A DNA stretch of 64,000 nt from contig NZ_CP021109.1 of NCBI RefSeq assembly GCF_002119725.1, positions 2,294,001 to 2,358,000 on the forward strand, written 5' to 3'. The stretch comes from Bordetella genomosp. 9. GTDB taxonomy: Bacteria > Pseudomonadota > Gammaproteobacteria > Burkholderiales > Burkholderiaceae_B. Both the position numbers and the translations under genes were made by a program. Below, piece after piece: positions 10,151 to 19,015 of this stretch (position 1 is the stretch's first letter; every line of letters begins with the position of its first letter). The notes under the pieces were generated by a model. That model saw nothing but the letters and a program-made list of their open reading frames with translations, was not told the origin of the DNA and searched no databases.

Positions 10151-11374
10151 ATGGTGTCGACTGCTTTGAAGAATTGGCTGGCCCGGTTCGCGCCCGTGCC
10201 GGTGGGCGCGAACGCGCGCGAAAGAATCTACGGTTCGCTGGGCGCGCTGCTGGGTCTGCTTTGCACGGAATGGGTCGGCCGGCATGCACTTGGGGTGTCC
10301 AGCCCCTGGTTCATTGCGCCGATGGGCGCGTCTTCCGTGCTGCTGTTCGCCGCGCCCGCGAGTCCGCTGGCGCAGCCCTGGTCCCTGCTGGCCGGCAACG
10401 TCAGCGCCGCGCTGGTCGGCGTCTTCTTCGCGCAGGTCATCCCGGACGCGGGACTGGCGGCCGCCTGTGCCGTCGCGGCCGCCATCGCCGTCATGTTCGC
10501 GCTGCGTTGCCTGCATCCGCCCAGCGGCGCGGTCGCCCTGACCGCCGTGCTGGGGGGCGCGCCGGTCGCCAAACTGGGTTTTGCCTTTGCCTTGTACCCG
10601 GTGGCGCTGAATTCCGCGGTGCTGCTTTGCATCGCCGTCGTCTTCAATGGGGTCCTGAAACGCAATTACCCCCATCGTCCAGCCGAACGGCCGGCGCATG
10701 GGCGCGCTCCCGTCGCGGCGACCGCGGCGCCCCTGGGCTTCACCGCGGCGGATTTGGACGCCGCCCTGCAGACGCACGAGCAATTGCTGGACATCAGCAG
10801 GGACGACCTGACCGATATCGTCATGGAGGCGGAACGCCGCGCCAGCCTGCGCCGGTTCGGCGACCTGTTGTGCCGCGACGTCATGTCGCTGGATGTTCCG
10901 ATCATGCGTGAAGACGACAGCCTGGAAGAAGCGGCCCGCCAGTTCGACCGCTACCGGGTGGTGGCGCTGCCCGTGGCCGACGCGGAAGGCCGCATGCTCG
11001 GCACGGTCGCGCAGGCCGACGTGCTGGCCCGCACGCACGCGCCCAAGCTGGCCGCCTTGCATGGCGAGCCGGCTCCCGCGCCCACCGTCCGCGACTGCAT
11101 GCGGACCGAAGTGCCATTCGCAACGCTGGTCACGCCGGCGATCGAACTGGTGCCTCCGATGGCGCGCCGGATCACCTGCGTTCCGGTGGTGGACGACGCA
11201 GGAAAAATCGCCGGCGTCGTCACGGCGGCGGAAATGGTACAGGCCTTGTATCAGCTGACACTGGCAGCGCCCACGCTCGCCGAAGGCCGTGGCCGGGGCG
11301 TGGCGCGGTCAGACGATCAGTCAGGATCCGCCGCACCACAAAGCTCGCGATCCCTTCGGGGAAATGCGGCGTAG
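10151..11374 (+). CDS. HPP-family integral membrane protein with tandem CBS domains
   Basis: About 407 residues. The N-terminal part has four to five hydrophobic segments with the family motifs SPWFIAPMGASSVLLFA, ASPLAQPWSLLAGN and RCLHPPSGAVALTAVLGG (the HPP tripeptide). After a linker, two CBS domains follow (DVMSLDVPIMREDDSLEEAA and DCMRTEVPFATLVTPAIEL), ending in a low-complexity tail. HPP proteins sit in the inner membrane; some plant and cyanobacterial relatives transport nitrite. CBS domains usually sense adenine nucleotides. GGAGG lies immediately before ATG 10151; a GTG at 10154 has better spacing, so either may be used. Transported substrate unknown. Confidence 0.85.
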   Translation: MVSTALKNWLARFAPVPVGANARERIYGSLGALLGLLCTEWVGRHALGVSSPWFIAPMGASSVLLFAAPASPLAQPWSLLAGNVSAALVGVFFAQVIPDAGLAAACAVAAAIAVMFALRCLHPPSGAVALTAVLGGAPVAKLGFAFALYPVALNSAVLLCIAVVFNGVLKRNYPHRPAERPAHGRAPVAATAAPLGFTAADLDAALQTHEQLLDISRDDLTDIVMEAERRASLRRFGDLLCRDVMSLDVPIMREDDSLEEAARQFDRYRVVALPVADAEGRMLGTVAQADVLARTHAPKLAALHGEPAPAPTVRDCMRTEVPFATLVTPAIELVPPMARRITCVPVVDDAGKIAGVVTAAEMVQALYQLTLAAPTLAEGRGRGVARSDDQSGSAAPQSSRSLRGNAA

Positions 11375-11701
11375 GGCGGCTTACCGCTGCGATACCGCGC
11401 CGCGAGCACCCGGACGCCGGCCTGGAAGCAGGTGCCGGGAAGAAAAACCGAGACCAAACAAAGAGACCTGGGGCGCAACAATGCGTGCGCGCAAAAAGCA
11501 GCACGCCGCCCCGACGAAGGTGGGGAACCTTCGTGAGCAGGTCACCAACGCAAGCGGCGAACTGTGTGCGTGCGACCAAAGTCGCCACGGCCAGATCACG
11601 AAACGGACTCGGGCACCATGGTGAACCGCGAGAGCGCGTGAACCTTGTGCATTCCTTCTCTCCCGTGTGGTGCCGCCTGCGGGGCTCCTCCGCTTGAGTA
11701 A
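11375..11701. other. Intergenic region, no convincing gene
   Basis: This stretch between the HPP gene and the toxin-antitoxin pair contains short open frames on both strands but none with a ribosome-binding site or recognisable family. The minus-strand frame is rich in Arg, Phe and Pro (LLTKVPHLRRGGVLLFARTH). I see no tRNA or clear terminator. It may hold decayed sequence. Confidence 0.4.
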
Positions 11702-11716
11702 TACGTCATTGACGTA
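11702..11716. promoter_or_regulatory. Palindromic operator of the toxin-antitoxin operon
   Basis: TACGTCA-T-TGACGTA is a perfect 7+1+7 inverted repeat ending 9 bp before the toxin start codon and next to a TAAGAT -10-like sequence. Type II antitoxins with a Xre-type domain normally bind such sites to repress their own operon. Confidence 0.65.
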
Positions 11717-11725
11717 GTAAGATTT

Positions 11726-12037
11726 ATGGAATTCATAGAAACCCCGGTATTCACGAGGTTGATCTCCTCGTTGTTGTCGGATCAGGAATATGCCGGGCTG
11801 CAGCAGCTGCTGATTGAGAACCCCGAGCGGGGCGATCTCATTCGAGGCGGTGGCGGCATACGGAAGGTACGGTATGGTCGGCAAGGCATTGGAAAAAGCG
11901 GCGGGATCCGGGTCATTTACTACTGGATCAGTGAACACCATCGGATCTACATGCTCGCGGCCTATCCAAAATGCAGGAAAGACGATCTGACACCCGGCGA
12001 GATTTCGATCCTGCGCGACTTCGTCAAGGAGCTGTGA
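11726..12037 (+). CDS. Type II toxin, RelE/HigB family
   Basis: 103 residues, typical for RelE/HigB-type ribosome-dependent mRNA endonucleases. It has the pattern of the family: an early helical half (EFIETPVFTRLISSLLSDQE), then IRKVRYGRQGIGKSGGIRVIYYW, where the basic residues and the strand pair form the RNA-cleaving face, and a LAAYPKCRKDDLT strand-turn. The antitoxin gene follows 2 bp after its stop. The toxin-first order and the NadS-type partner match HigBA-like modules. A palindromic operator lies just upstream. Confidence 0.9.
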   Translation: MEFIETPVFTRLISSLLSDQEYAGLQQLLIENPERGDLIRGGGGIRKVRYGRQGIGKSGGIRVIYYWISEHHRIYMLAAYPKCRKDDLTPGEISILRDFVKEL

Positions 12038-12039
12038 CC

Positions 12040-12336
12040 ATGAAGAAAGACGATACGTTGTTCGACGAGCTTCACACCAGTCTGAAGCAGGCAGTGGCCA
12101 TCCGCAAAGGTGAGATGCAGCCGTCGCGCGTGTTCAAGGTGGAGACGATTGACGTCAAGGCTACGCGTGAAAAAACGCGCTTGTCTCAAAGGGAATTTGC
12201 CGAGGCGATCCAAGTCAGCGTCCGCACATTGCAGAACTGGGAGCAGGGGCATAGGAACCCGACCGGCCCGGCGGTTGCTTTGTTGAAGATTGTGGCGAGC
12301 GCACCGGATGTCGCGGTGCGCGCGTTGCGAGCGTGA
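12040..12336 (+). CDS. NadS/HigA-type antitoxin with Xre helix-turn-helix
   Basis: 98 residues. The C-terminal half has a helix-turn-helix (TREKTRLSQREFAEAIQVSV, then RTLQNWEQGHRNPTGPA), the arrangement of NadS/HigA proteins. The N-terminal half (LFDELHTSLKQAVAIRKGEM) should wrap the toxin. It starts 2 bp after the toxin stop. It should neutralise the toxin and repress the operon through the palindrome at 11702-11716. Confidence 0.9.
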   Translation: MKKDDTLFDELHTSLKQAVAIRKGEMQPSRVFKVETIDVKATREKTRLSQREFAEAIQVSVRTLQNWEQGHRNPTGPAVALLKIVASAPDVAVRALRA

Positions 12337-12349
12337 TCGAGCTCAGCTC

Positions 12350-13153
12350 TCAATCCCAATCGGGAGCCAGTCCGCCGGGGGAGACCAAACGTTCGCCACG
12401 GTCGAGGGCCGCAATCTCGCGCATGTCGTCGTCGCTGAGTTTCAGGTCTCGCGCGAGCAGATTGCTGGCCAGGTTTTCCCGCTTGGTCGATGACGGAATG
12501 ACGGCATAGCCCAATTGCATCGCCCACGCCAACGCGACCTGCGCGGGCGTAGCGTGGCGGCGATCCGCGATTTCACGTATGACGGGGTCGGCCAGCACCT
12601 TGCCGTAGCCCAGCGTCATGTACGAAGTAATGCGGATACCATGCCGGGCGGCGAAATCCGTGACCTTGCGGTTCTGCAGGTAAGGATGCAGTTCGATTTG
12701 ATTGGTCGCGATCGCCCCCGCGCCGACCGCATCGATGGCCCGCTGCATCAGCGCCACGGTGAAGTTGGATACTCCGATCTCGCGGGTCAATCCCTGCTGG
12801 CGTGCGTCGCGCAGCGCTGCCAGGCTGTCTTCCAGCGGCACCGCGTCATCCGGCGAAGGCCAATGGATCAACGTCAGGTCGACGTGATCCGTGCGCAGCC
12901 TGGCCAGGCTTTCTTTCAGACTTGGAATCAACTTTTCCGGCGACAGATTGTCCGTCCAGATCTTGGTGGTCAGGAACAGCGCGTCGCGCGCGACGCCGCT
13001 ATCCGCGATGGCGCGGCCGATCTCGGCCTCGTTTCCGTAGATCTGGGCCGTGTCGATGGCCCGGTAGCCGAGTTCCAGCGCCTGGCGCACGGAATCAATG
13101 ACGGTCTGGCCTTGCAGGCGATAGGTGCCTAGGCCGAAAGCGGGCAGGGACAT
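12350..13153 (-). CDS. dkgB: 2,5-diketo-D-gluconic acid reductase B-type aldo/keto reductase
   Basis: 267 residues, the same length as Escherichia coli DkgB, and similar along the whole protein: [19 protein letters not shown] at the start, [46 protein letters not shown], and [12 protein letters not shown] at the end. The catalytic tetrad is D (AIDTAQ), Y (QIYGNE), K (LTTKIW) and H (LIHWP). NADPH-dependent reduction of methylglyoxal and other aldehydes is the known role of the family. The ATG at 13153 is preferred because the conserved N-terminus begins there. It converges with the antitoxin gene and diverges from the chemoreceptor gene. Confidence 0.93.
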   Translation of the reverse strand: MSLPAFGLGTYRLQGQTVIDSVRQALELGYRAIDTAQIYGNEAEIGRAIADSGVARDALFLTTKIWTDNLSPEKLIPSLKESLARLRTDHVDLTLIHWPSPDDAVPLEDSLAALRDARQQGLTREIGVSNFTVALMQRAIDAVGAGAIATNQIELHPYLQNRKVTDFAARHGIRITSYMTLGYGKVLADPVIREIADRRHATPAQVALAWAMQLGYAVIPSSTKRENLASNLLARDLKLSDDDMREIAALDRGERLVSPGGLAPDWD

Positions 13154-13431
13154 GAAACACTCCAAAGGTGAACAGGTTGCACTATCGGTACGGCCGTTAG
13201 TTTGACGGCCCGACGGGCGAGCAAAAAGCCGTCCCGGGGACAATCACCTTTGCTTCCTGGTCAACAGTATTTGCAGTCCGGGTTCGGATGCGTCGCATAT
13301 CAGCTTCAACCGCGCGCGACTTGGCAGCGCTACCTCCGCGCCCATGGCGGATGTACCGTGTTCGCCTATCTGCGCGAGGGGCGGCTGCGCCGCCCGCGCA
13401 TGGGTAGACCAGGAGGGCATTGCATGACCGC

Positions 13432-13458
13432 TTAATTTCTCCGTGGAGAGGCCGTAAA
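13432..13458 (+). promoter_or_regulatory. Possible FliA (sigma-28) flagellar promoter
   Basis: TTAATTTC, then 11 bp, then GCCGTAAA resembles the flagellar sigma-28 consensus (TAAAGTTT, 11 bp, GCCGATAA). It lies 25 bp before the ATG of a chemoreceptor gene, where such a promoter is expected. The -35 part is weak. Confidence 0.5.
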
Positions 13459-13482
13459 CAGGGCGTCTCTTGGAGTTGTTTC

Positions 13483-15111
13483 ATGTTCCGCAATTTGAGT
13501 GTCCGCGCGCTGCTGACATCGGCCTTGGCCATCTTCTTCGTTCTTTTCGTTGTGCTGGGCGCGGGCGCTTATCACATGCTTGCGGCAAACCGCGCCGCGA
13601 TCCAGCAGATGCTGGAGACCAACGTGGTGCGCGGCGACGCGGCGCGCCAGATTGCCGGGGAACTGCTGCGCGGGCGTCTGGCGGTGACGATTTCGCTGAC
13701 CCAATTGAAGGATGGCGACAAGGCCGCTGCCATCAAGACTGCCGGCCGTACCCAAAGCTATACGAAAAGCGCCGACGACCTTATCGGCCGCCTGCGCGGC
13801 CACGAGGACACCTCCGCCGAAGGCGGGCCGCTGTATCGCAAGATGATGGAGGCCTACGAGATCTACCGGACGCAGGCCTACGATCCGCTGGTCGCGGCCG
13901 CCATGGCGGGCGACCTGGCGCTGGCCCTGCGGCTCACCGACCAGAAGGTGACGCCCATGGGCACCGCTTTTACCAAGGCGATCAACGACTATGCCGAGTA
14001 CGCCAGCCGTTCCGGCCAGCACGTGGCCGAGACATCGTCCGCGCGGATCGGCATGGCCCTGGCGATTGCGGCGGTGGCGGGCATCGTCATCGTGCTCATC
14101 ATCGCCGGGCTCTTCGTCACCTTCTCGCGCACGGTGTTCATGCCGCTGCGCCTGGCGGGCGAGTTGTGCGACCGCATCGCGGGCGGCGACCTGACGCAAC
14201 GCATCCAGGTCGGCGCCAAGAATGAAATCGGCATGCTGTTCCAGGCGCTGAAGCGCATGCAGGACAGCCTGGCGCGCACGGTGTCGGCCGTCCGCTCCGG
14301 CGTGCATGAGATCCACGGCGGCGCGCGGGAGATCTCCGCGGGCAATCAGGATCTGTCGTCCCGCACGGAGCAGCAGGCCGCCTCGCTGGAAGAAACCGCC
14401 GCCAGCATGGAAGAGCTGGCGTCGACGGTGCGGCAGAATGCCGACAACGCGAGGCAGGCGAACCAGATGGCGGTGGAAGCCTCGGAGGTCGCCCGGCGCG
14501 GCGGCGAGGCGGTCAGCCATGTCGTCGACACCATGCGCGGCATTTCGGACAGTTCGCAACGCATCGCGGAAATCGTCAGCGTCATCGACGGCATCGCGTT
14601 CCAGACGAACATCCTGGCCTTGAACGCGGCCGTGGAAGCGGCCCGCGCAGGGGAACAGGGCAAGGGCTTCGCGGTGGTGGCGAGCGAAGTGCGCGCGCTG
14701 GCGCAGCGCAGCGGCCAGGCCGCCAAGGAAATCAAGAGCCTGATCGACGATTCCAGCGGCAAGGTGTCCGTCGGGTCGGCCCAGGTCGAACGCGCCGGCG
14801 CCACCATGCAGGAAATCGTCGCGTCGGTGCGGCGCGTCAGCGACATCGTCGCGGAAATCGCCGCGGCCTCCGAAGAACAGTCCACCGGGATCGGCCAGGT
14901 CAACCAGGCCGTATCGCAGATGGACGCCGCCACGCAGCAGAATGCTGCGCTGGTCGAACAGGCGGCCGCGGCCGCCTCATCCCTGGAGGACCAGGCCAGC
15001 CGCCTGCAAGAGGCGGTGGCGATCTTCCGCCTGAGCACGGGCGACGTGATCGACGCCCCCGCGCCGGCCCTCGAAGGCGGGCCGATACGAGCGCTGCCCG
15101 CGATGGCCTGA
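13483..15111 (+). CDS. Methyl-accepting chemotaxis protein (Tar-type)
   Basis: 542 residues. TM1 is near residues 9-30 ([20 protein letters not shown]). A four-helix periplasmic sensor follows to about 190. TM2 is near 190-212 ([20 protein letters not shown]), then HAMP ([20 protein letters not shown]), a methylated helix region and the conserved signalling hairpin with [20 protein letters not shown], then [20 protein letters not shown]. The sensor looks TarH-like; no ligand can be named. There is no C-terminal NWETF-type CheR/CheB tether. The ATG at 13483 follows a GGAG-containing leader. Confidence 0.93.
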   Translation: MFRNLSVRALLTSALAIFFVLFVVLGAGAYHMLAANRAAIQQMLETNVVRGDAARQIAGELLRGRLAVTISLTQLKDGDKAAAIKTAGRTQSYTKSADDLIGRLRGHEDTSAEGGPLYRKMMEAYEIYRTQAYDPLVAAAMAGDLALALRLTDQKVTPMGTAFTKAINDYAEYASRSGQHVAETSSARIGMALAIAAVAGIVIVLIIAGLFVTFSRTVFMPLRLAGELCDRIAGGDLTQRIQVGAKNEIGMLFQALKRMQDSLARTVSAVRSGVHEIHGGAREISAGNQDLSSRTEQQAASLEETAASMEELASTVRQNADNARQANQMAVEASEVARRGGEAVSHVVDTMRGISDSSQRIAEIVSVIDGIAFQTNILALNAAVEAARAGEQGKGFAVVASEVRALAQRSGQAAKEIKSLIDDSSGKVSVGSAQVERAGATMQEIVASVRRVSDIVAEIAAASEEQSTGIGQVNQAVSQMDAATQQNAALVEQAAAAASSLEDQASRLQEAVAIFRLSTGDVIDAPAPALEGGPIRALPAMA

Positions 15112-15123
15112 GCGGACCCCGCG

Positions 15124-16506
15124 TCAGTAAACGTCGCGGCGGTAACGGCCTTCGCGCGTCAGCTTCGCAAGGGCTGGCGCGCCCAGGATGTCGCGCAGGA
15201 CGGCGTCGACGCCGCCCGCCATGCCGCTTGCGCTGCCGCACACATACACCGCCGCGCCGGCGCCGATCCAGGCGCGCACCTGGTCCGCCGCCGCGGCCAG
15301 CGCGTGCTGGACATAGCGCCGCTGCGCCGTCTCTCGCGAGTAGACCAGGTCCAGCCGTTCGATGAGGCCTTGGCTGCGCCAGGTTTCGAGATCATCGGCA
15401 TAAGGGCGGTCGTGGGCCGCGTGCCTTTCGCCGAACAGCAGCCAGTTGCGGCGGCGGCCGGCGTGGGCGCGGGCCTTCAGGTGTGCGCGCAGCCCCGCGA
15501 TGCCGGTCCCGTTGCCGATCAATATCATGGGCCGGTCGTCGGCCGGCGTGTGGAAATTCGGGTTGGCGCGGATGCGCAGCCGCACCTCGGCGCCCAGCGG
15601 CGCGTCCGCGGTCAGCCAACCGCTGCCCAGCCCGGCGCGGCCGTCAGCCATGCGCCGCTGCCGCACCAGCAAATGGATGGCGCCGTCGGCGGGCAGCGAT
15701 GCGATGGAGTAGTCGCGCCTGACCGGTTCGCCGCCGGGGCCGATAACGAAGATCTCGGCGATGTCCCCCGCCTGCCAGTTGACCGGTGTGCGTGGCGCAA
15801 GCGCCAGGTGATAGCAAGGGTCGCCGCTGCTGCCGGGGTTCACCAGCACGCGCTCGGCCAGTTCCCAGACGGCATGGGACGATTGCGATCCGGCGCCGCA
15901 GGTCCAGTCCGCATCCGCATCCGCATCCGCATCTGCGTCCGCCGCCGTGTCGGCGCGGCCGGCCAGCATCGCGAGCTGCCGGCGCCAGTGCCGCAGGGCG
16001 GCAGGGTCGCCACGGTCGACCTCCACCGTGTCGAACAGCGCCGCCGCGCCGCTGGCCTGCAGCCAGCCCGCCAGGCGCCGGCCGAAGCCGCAGAAGTTCG
16101 CATAACTGCGGTCCCCCAGGGCCAGCACGGCGTAACGCAGGCCGTCCAGCCGGGCGCCCGACGCCATGACCGTGCCGGCGAAGGCGGCCGCCGCGTCGGG
16201 CGGATCGCCTTCCCCGTATGTGCTGGCCAGGAAAAGGGCGCGCGAACAGTTCGCCAGTTGCCGCGCGTCGATGCGATCCAGGCTTGCGACGTGCGCGGGC
16301 ACGCCGTCCTGGCGCAACGCGCGGGCGCTGGCCTGCGCCAGCTCCGCCGCCATGCCGCTCTGGCTGGCGTGCAGCACCAGAACCGCGTTGGCGGCCATGG
16401 CGGGCGCATCGGGTTCGCGCTCGCGCCGGTACCGCTGCCATGCGCACAGGCACAACAGCAGCCAGGCAAGCACGACCGCGCAGGCGCAGCATGCGCGCAA
16501 CATCAT
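15124..16506 (-). CDS. Membrane-anchored flavodoxin/FAD/NAD(P)H reductase (CysJ-like)
   Basis: 460 residues. One N-terminal membrane helix (about residues 4-23) is followed by a flavodoxin domain with VLHASQSGMAAELA, STYGEGDPPD and LGDRSYANFCGFG (FMN loops). A ferredoxin-NADP+ reductase-type domain follows with RRDYSIASLP (FAD), GNGTGIAGLRAHL (NADP pyrophosphate) and VCGSASGMAGGVDAVL. An Ala-Asp repeat (about residues 188-199), encoded by a hexanucleotide microsatellite at 15908-15937, links the two halves. It resembles the diflavin reductase part of CysJ/CPR without the large connecting domain. Last gene of a Fur-linked operon; it likely passes electrons from NADPH to the membrane PepSY protein or a flavinylated partner. 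It overlaps apbE by 4 bp. Confidence 0.88.
   Translation of the reverse strand: MMLRACCACAVVLAWLLLCLCAWQRYRREREPDAPAMAANAVLVLHASQSGMAAELAQASARALRQDGVPAHVASLDRIDARQLANCSRALFLASTYGEGDPPDAAAAFAGTVMASGARLDGLRYAVLALGDRSYANFCGFGRRLAGWLQASGAAALFDTVEVDRGDPAALRHWRRQLAMLAGRADTAADADADADADADWTCGAGSQSSHAVWELAERVLVNPGSSGDPCYHLALAPRTPVNWQAGDIAEIFVIGPGGEPVRRDYSIASLPADGAIHLLVRQRRMADGRAGLGSGWLTADAPLGAEVRLRIRANPNFHTPADDRPMILIGNGTGIAGLRAHLKARAHAGRRRNWLLFGERHAAHDRPYADDLETWRSQGLIERLDLVYSRETAQRRYVQHALAAAADQVRAWIGAGAAVYVCGSASGMAGGVDAVLRDILGAPALAKLTREGRYRRDVY
15908..15937 (-). repeat. In-frame hexanucleotide microsatellite (TCCGCA units)
   Basis: Four perfect TCCGCA units (15908-15931) and one degenerate unit, in the coding sequence of the flavoreductase. 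On the minus strand they encode alternating Ala-Asp in the linker between the flavodoxin and FAD domains. Slippage in 6-bp steps would change linker length without breaking the frame. Confidence 0.85.
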
Positions 16507-17537
16507 GAGACGCGCTCCTGCCGCGCGCGCCAGAGCGCCGTGGACTGCATGTCGAGCTTTCCTTCCCGGCGCACGATGAACAGCGCGGCCAGGCCATGCC
16601 GATCGGCACAGCGCCGACCTTCATCCGGGCCGAGCACCGTCAAGGCGGTGGCCCATGCGTCGGCCTGCATGCACTCCGGGTGAAGCACCGTGACGGACGC
16701 GACGCCGTTGTCCACGGGCCGGCCGTTGCGCGGGTCCAGCGTGTGCGAATGCCGCTTGCCGGCATGCAGGAAATAGCGCCGGTAGTCGCCCGACGTGGCA
16801 ATGGCGGCATCCTGCAGCACCACGTTGGCCGCATGCGCGCCGCTGTCGGGCCATTCCACGGCCACGCGCCAGGGCAATCCGTCCGGGCGCGCGCCGCGAG
16901 CGCGCAGCTCGCCGCCCACTTCCACCAGATAGCCGGTGACCCCCAGCGCGTCCAGCGCGGCGGCGGCGCGGTCCACGCCATAGCCCTTTGCAATGGAAGA
17001 AAAATCGAGGTGCACGCCGCCATCCTGCCAGGCGTTTTCGGCGTCGCGCCGCAGCCGTCGCCAGCCGCAGCGCGCCAGGGCCGCGGCGATGGCGTCGCCC
17101 GACGGCGGCTCATACGCGCGTTGGTGCGGCGCGAAGCCCCAGGCCTGCGCCAGCGCGCCGATGGTCGGGTCGTAGGCGCCGTCCGTGTGCGCCGCGACGG
17201 ACAGCGCGCAATCCAGCACGACGCGCATGCCGGCAGGCAGGGGCACCCAGCCGCGGCCGGCGCGATTGAAGCGGCTGATGGCCGAGCCGGTTTCCCAATG
17301 GCTCATCTGCGCCACGACGCCGTCCAGCGCGTCCTGCACGGCGCGGCGCACGGCCGCCTCGTTCACGCCCAGGGGCAGCGCCAGGCGCGCCGACCAGGTG
17401 GTGCCCATGGTGGCGCCGGCCAACGCGCAGGCAAGCCCCCGCACGCCGTCGTAGCGCGCCCGGATGGGCGCGATGCGCGGCGCGGACACGCCGCCATCGG
17501 TCGGCCGGTTCAAAGCGGGCAGGCGGTAGGTCTGCAT
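16503..17537 (-). CDS. apbE: FAD:protein FMN transferase (ApbE family)
   Basis: 344 residues. ApbE attaches FMN from FAD to a Ser/Thr of target proteins, outside the cytoplasm or at the membrane. Family landmarks are ATMGTTWSARL near residue 42, LDFSSIAKGYGVDRAAAAL near 170-190, GDYRRYF, and HSHTLDPRNGRPVDNG with the metal/flavin-site residues. There is no evident signal peptide or lipobox in the first 40 residues, so export needs checking or the start may differ. It overlaps the flavoreductase gene (ATGA). Its probable substrate is encoded two genes upstream (DUF2271 protein with a DGVSGAT motif). Confidence 0.92.
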   Translation of the reverse strand: MQTYRLPALNRPTDGGVSAPRIAPIRARYDGVRGLACALAGATMGTTWSARLALPLGVNEAAVRRAVQDALDGVVAQMSHWETGSAISRFNRAGRGWVPLPAGMRVVLDCALSVAAHTDGAYDPTIGALAQAWGFAPHQRAYEPPSGDAIAAALARCGWRRLRRDAENAWQDGGVHLDFSSIAKGYGVDRAAAALDALGVTGYLVEVGGELRARGARPDGLPWRVAVEWPDSGAHAANVVLQDAAIATSGDYRRYFLHAGKRHSHTLDPRNGRPVDNGVASVTVLHPECMQADAWATALTVLGPDEGRRCADRHGLAALFIVRREGKLDMQSTALWRARQERVS

Positions 17538-17611
17538 GATGCGTCGTGGCGGGGCGCTCGGACGGGTGGCTTCATCGGGCTGGCGTCATTGGGTTGGCGT
17601 CATTGGCTGCG

Positions 17612-18409
17612 TCATTGCGCCAGCACTTCGAAGGTGCCCGCATACGACAGATGGCGCTTGGCGGCGCGCGGCACGGTGGTCTTGTCATCCTCGGCGGAGG
17701 CTTCGACCCAATACATGCCGGCCTGCGGCCATTTCACCGAAAAGCTGCCGTCATTGCCCGTGGTCACCTTGATTTCGTCCAGCCGGTCGCGATAGCGGCT
17801 GCCGCCCGGCACGATGTTCACCGTCATCCCGGGCGCCGGCTTGCCGTCCAACTGCAACTGGAACGTCGCCGACTCGCCGGCGTACAGGTCGTTCGGATGC
17901 GTGACGGCGACCAGCTCCAGGCCTTTGCCGACCGGCTTGACCGGCGTGGGCTTGCCTGCCGTGACGAAGGTTTCGATGCGCCCCACGTTCTGCTGGATCA
18001 CCAGATCCTGCGCGCCGGCGGGCACCGCGCTCAGGCCATCCGGTTTGCCGAAGTAGCGCCGGGGCTTGCCGTCTTCCTTCCAGCGGGCAAACACGCCGTC
18101 GTTGACCACCGCGACCCGATAAGTCCCTTGCTGCTTCAACTGCAGGTCGAAGCTGCTGCGCAGCTTGCCGCGAGTGACGTTCTCGGGCTGCGCCGCCGTG
18201 CCGTCCGGCGCGACGATATCGAGTCCGTCCAGCCGCAGGGGCGCATGGTTGAAATAGAACTTGTCGTTGCCGACCGCGCCATCCACGGTGATCCAGTTCT
18301 GGTCTCCCGACAGCACGGTGGACGAAGGCAGGATCCACATATCGTGCGCGTGCGCCAGGGCGGGCAGGGTGAACGCCAGGATGGCGGCAATACGACGGGC
18401 GTGCTTCAT
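17612..18409 (-). CDS. DUF4198 periplasmic protein
   Basis: 265 residues with a clean signal peptide (MKHARRIAAILAFTLPALAH, cut near AHA-HD). The mature protein starts HDMWILPSSTVLSGDQNWIT, the hallmark of DUF4198 proteins, and ends in an immunoglobulin-like strand region. DUF4198 genes are common in metal-uptake operons. The N-terminal His of the mature protein is typical of the family and could bind metal. Start chosen at the signal peptide Met; a longer frame upstream has no signal. It lies between DUF2271 and apbE in a Fur-box operon, so a role in iron handling is likely but the biochemical job is not known. Confidence 0.88.
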   Translation of the reverse strand: MKHARRIAAILAFTLPALAHAHDMWILPSSTVLSGDQNWITVDGAVGNDKFYFNHAPLRLDGLDIVAPDGTAAQPENVTRGKLRSSFDLQLKQQGTYRVAVVNDGVFARWKEDGKPRRYFGKPDGLSAVPAGAQDLVIQQNVGRIETFVTAGKPTPVKPVGKGLELVAVTHPNDLYAGESATFQLQLDGKPAPGMTVNIVPGGSRYRDRLDEIKVTTGNDGSFSVKWPQAGMYWVEASAEDDKTTVPRAAKRHLSYAGTFEVLAQ

Positions 18410-18483
18410 GTTCGGGCTCCAGGTCATCAGGATGGAATCGGTCGCGGGGTCGGCGGGCAGGGGGCGGCGGCAGGGGCGGGAAG

Positions 18484-18999
18484 TCACGGGGCCACGCGCA
18501 CGGCGACGGCGCCCAGTTCGTGTTCGCCGCGTTGGGAATACGCCGCCGGCTTGCCGGGCGGCCAGTCGAAGGGCACGCGCACCAATTCGCGGCCGCCCAC
18601 CTCGCGGGCGGCTTCAACCACGACCGCGTACTTGCCCGGCTTCAGCGCCGCCAGGGCGGGCGCCTGGCTATCGAGCCGCACGGCATGCGTGCCCACCGGC
18701 TTGGTGGCGCCGCTTACGCCGTCCACCGGAAACTGCTGGTTGCGTCCGCTGCGGCGCCACCACTGGCGCAGGTCCTTCAGCCATTCCTCGCCTTCATGGT
18801 TGCGCTTGGCCACGTCGTACCAGACCGCCAGGTCCGCGGCGACGCTCTGGTCCGCGTTCTCGATCCAGATCGCCACATAGGGCCGGTGATATTCCGCGAC
18901 ATCGAGCCGCGGAATCTCCACGTTGACGTCCAGTTCGGCGCCATGGGCCGCACGGGCGACCGTGCCGGCCAGAAAGGCGGTGACGATGAGTTTGCGCAT
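18484..18999 (-). CDS. DUF2271 periplasmic protein with ApbE flavinylation motif
   Basis: 171 residues: signal peptide MRKLIVTAFLAGTVARAAHG, then a beta-rich DUF2271 domain (YVAIWIENADQSVAADLAVW, then YDVAKRNHEGEEWLKDLRQW). Residues 93-99 read D-G-V-S-G-A-T (codons at 18703-18723). This matches the Ser/Thr-type motif of proteins that ApbE modifies with FMN, such as NqrC and RnfG, with Thr99 as the predicted attachment site. The apbE gene is in the same operon. I infer that it is a covalent flavoprotein in an extracytoplasmic electron path. DUF2271 has no settled biochemical function that I can cite. Confidence 0.85.
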   Translation of the reverse strand: MRKLIVTAFLAGTVARAAHGAELDVNVEIPRLDVAEYHRPYVAIWIENADQSVAADLAVWYDVAKRNHEGEEWLKDLRQWWRRSGRNQQFPVDGVSGATKPVGTHAVRLDSQAPALAALKPGKYAVVVEAAREVGGRELVRVPFDWPPGKPAAYSQRGEHELGAVAVRVAP

Positions 19000-19015
19000 A
19001 GGGTCCTTGATGGGG

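Noticed and set aside
11381-11941. 186-codon minus-strand open frame across the toxin-antitoxin leader
   Set aside because: It overlaps the antisense of the well-supported toxin gene and has no recognisable domain; the upstream part alone remains unexplained.
13432-14559. Minus-strand open frame inside the chemoreceptor gene
   Set aside because: Antisense of highly conserved chemoreceptor sequence, with His/Arg-rich composition.
15304-16683. Plus-strand open frame across the flavoreductase gene
   Set aside because: Antisense to a protein with all flavin motifs; no ribosome-binding site or domain of its own.
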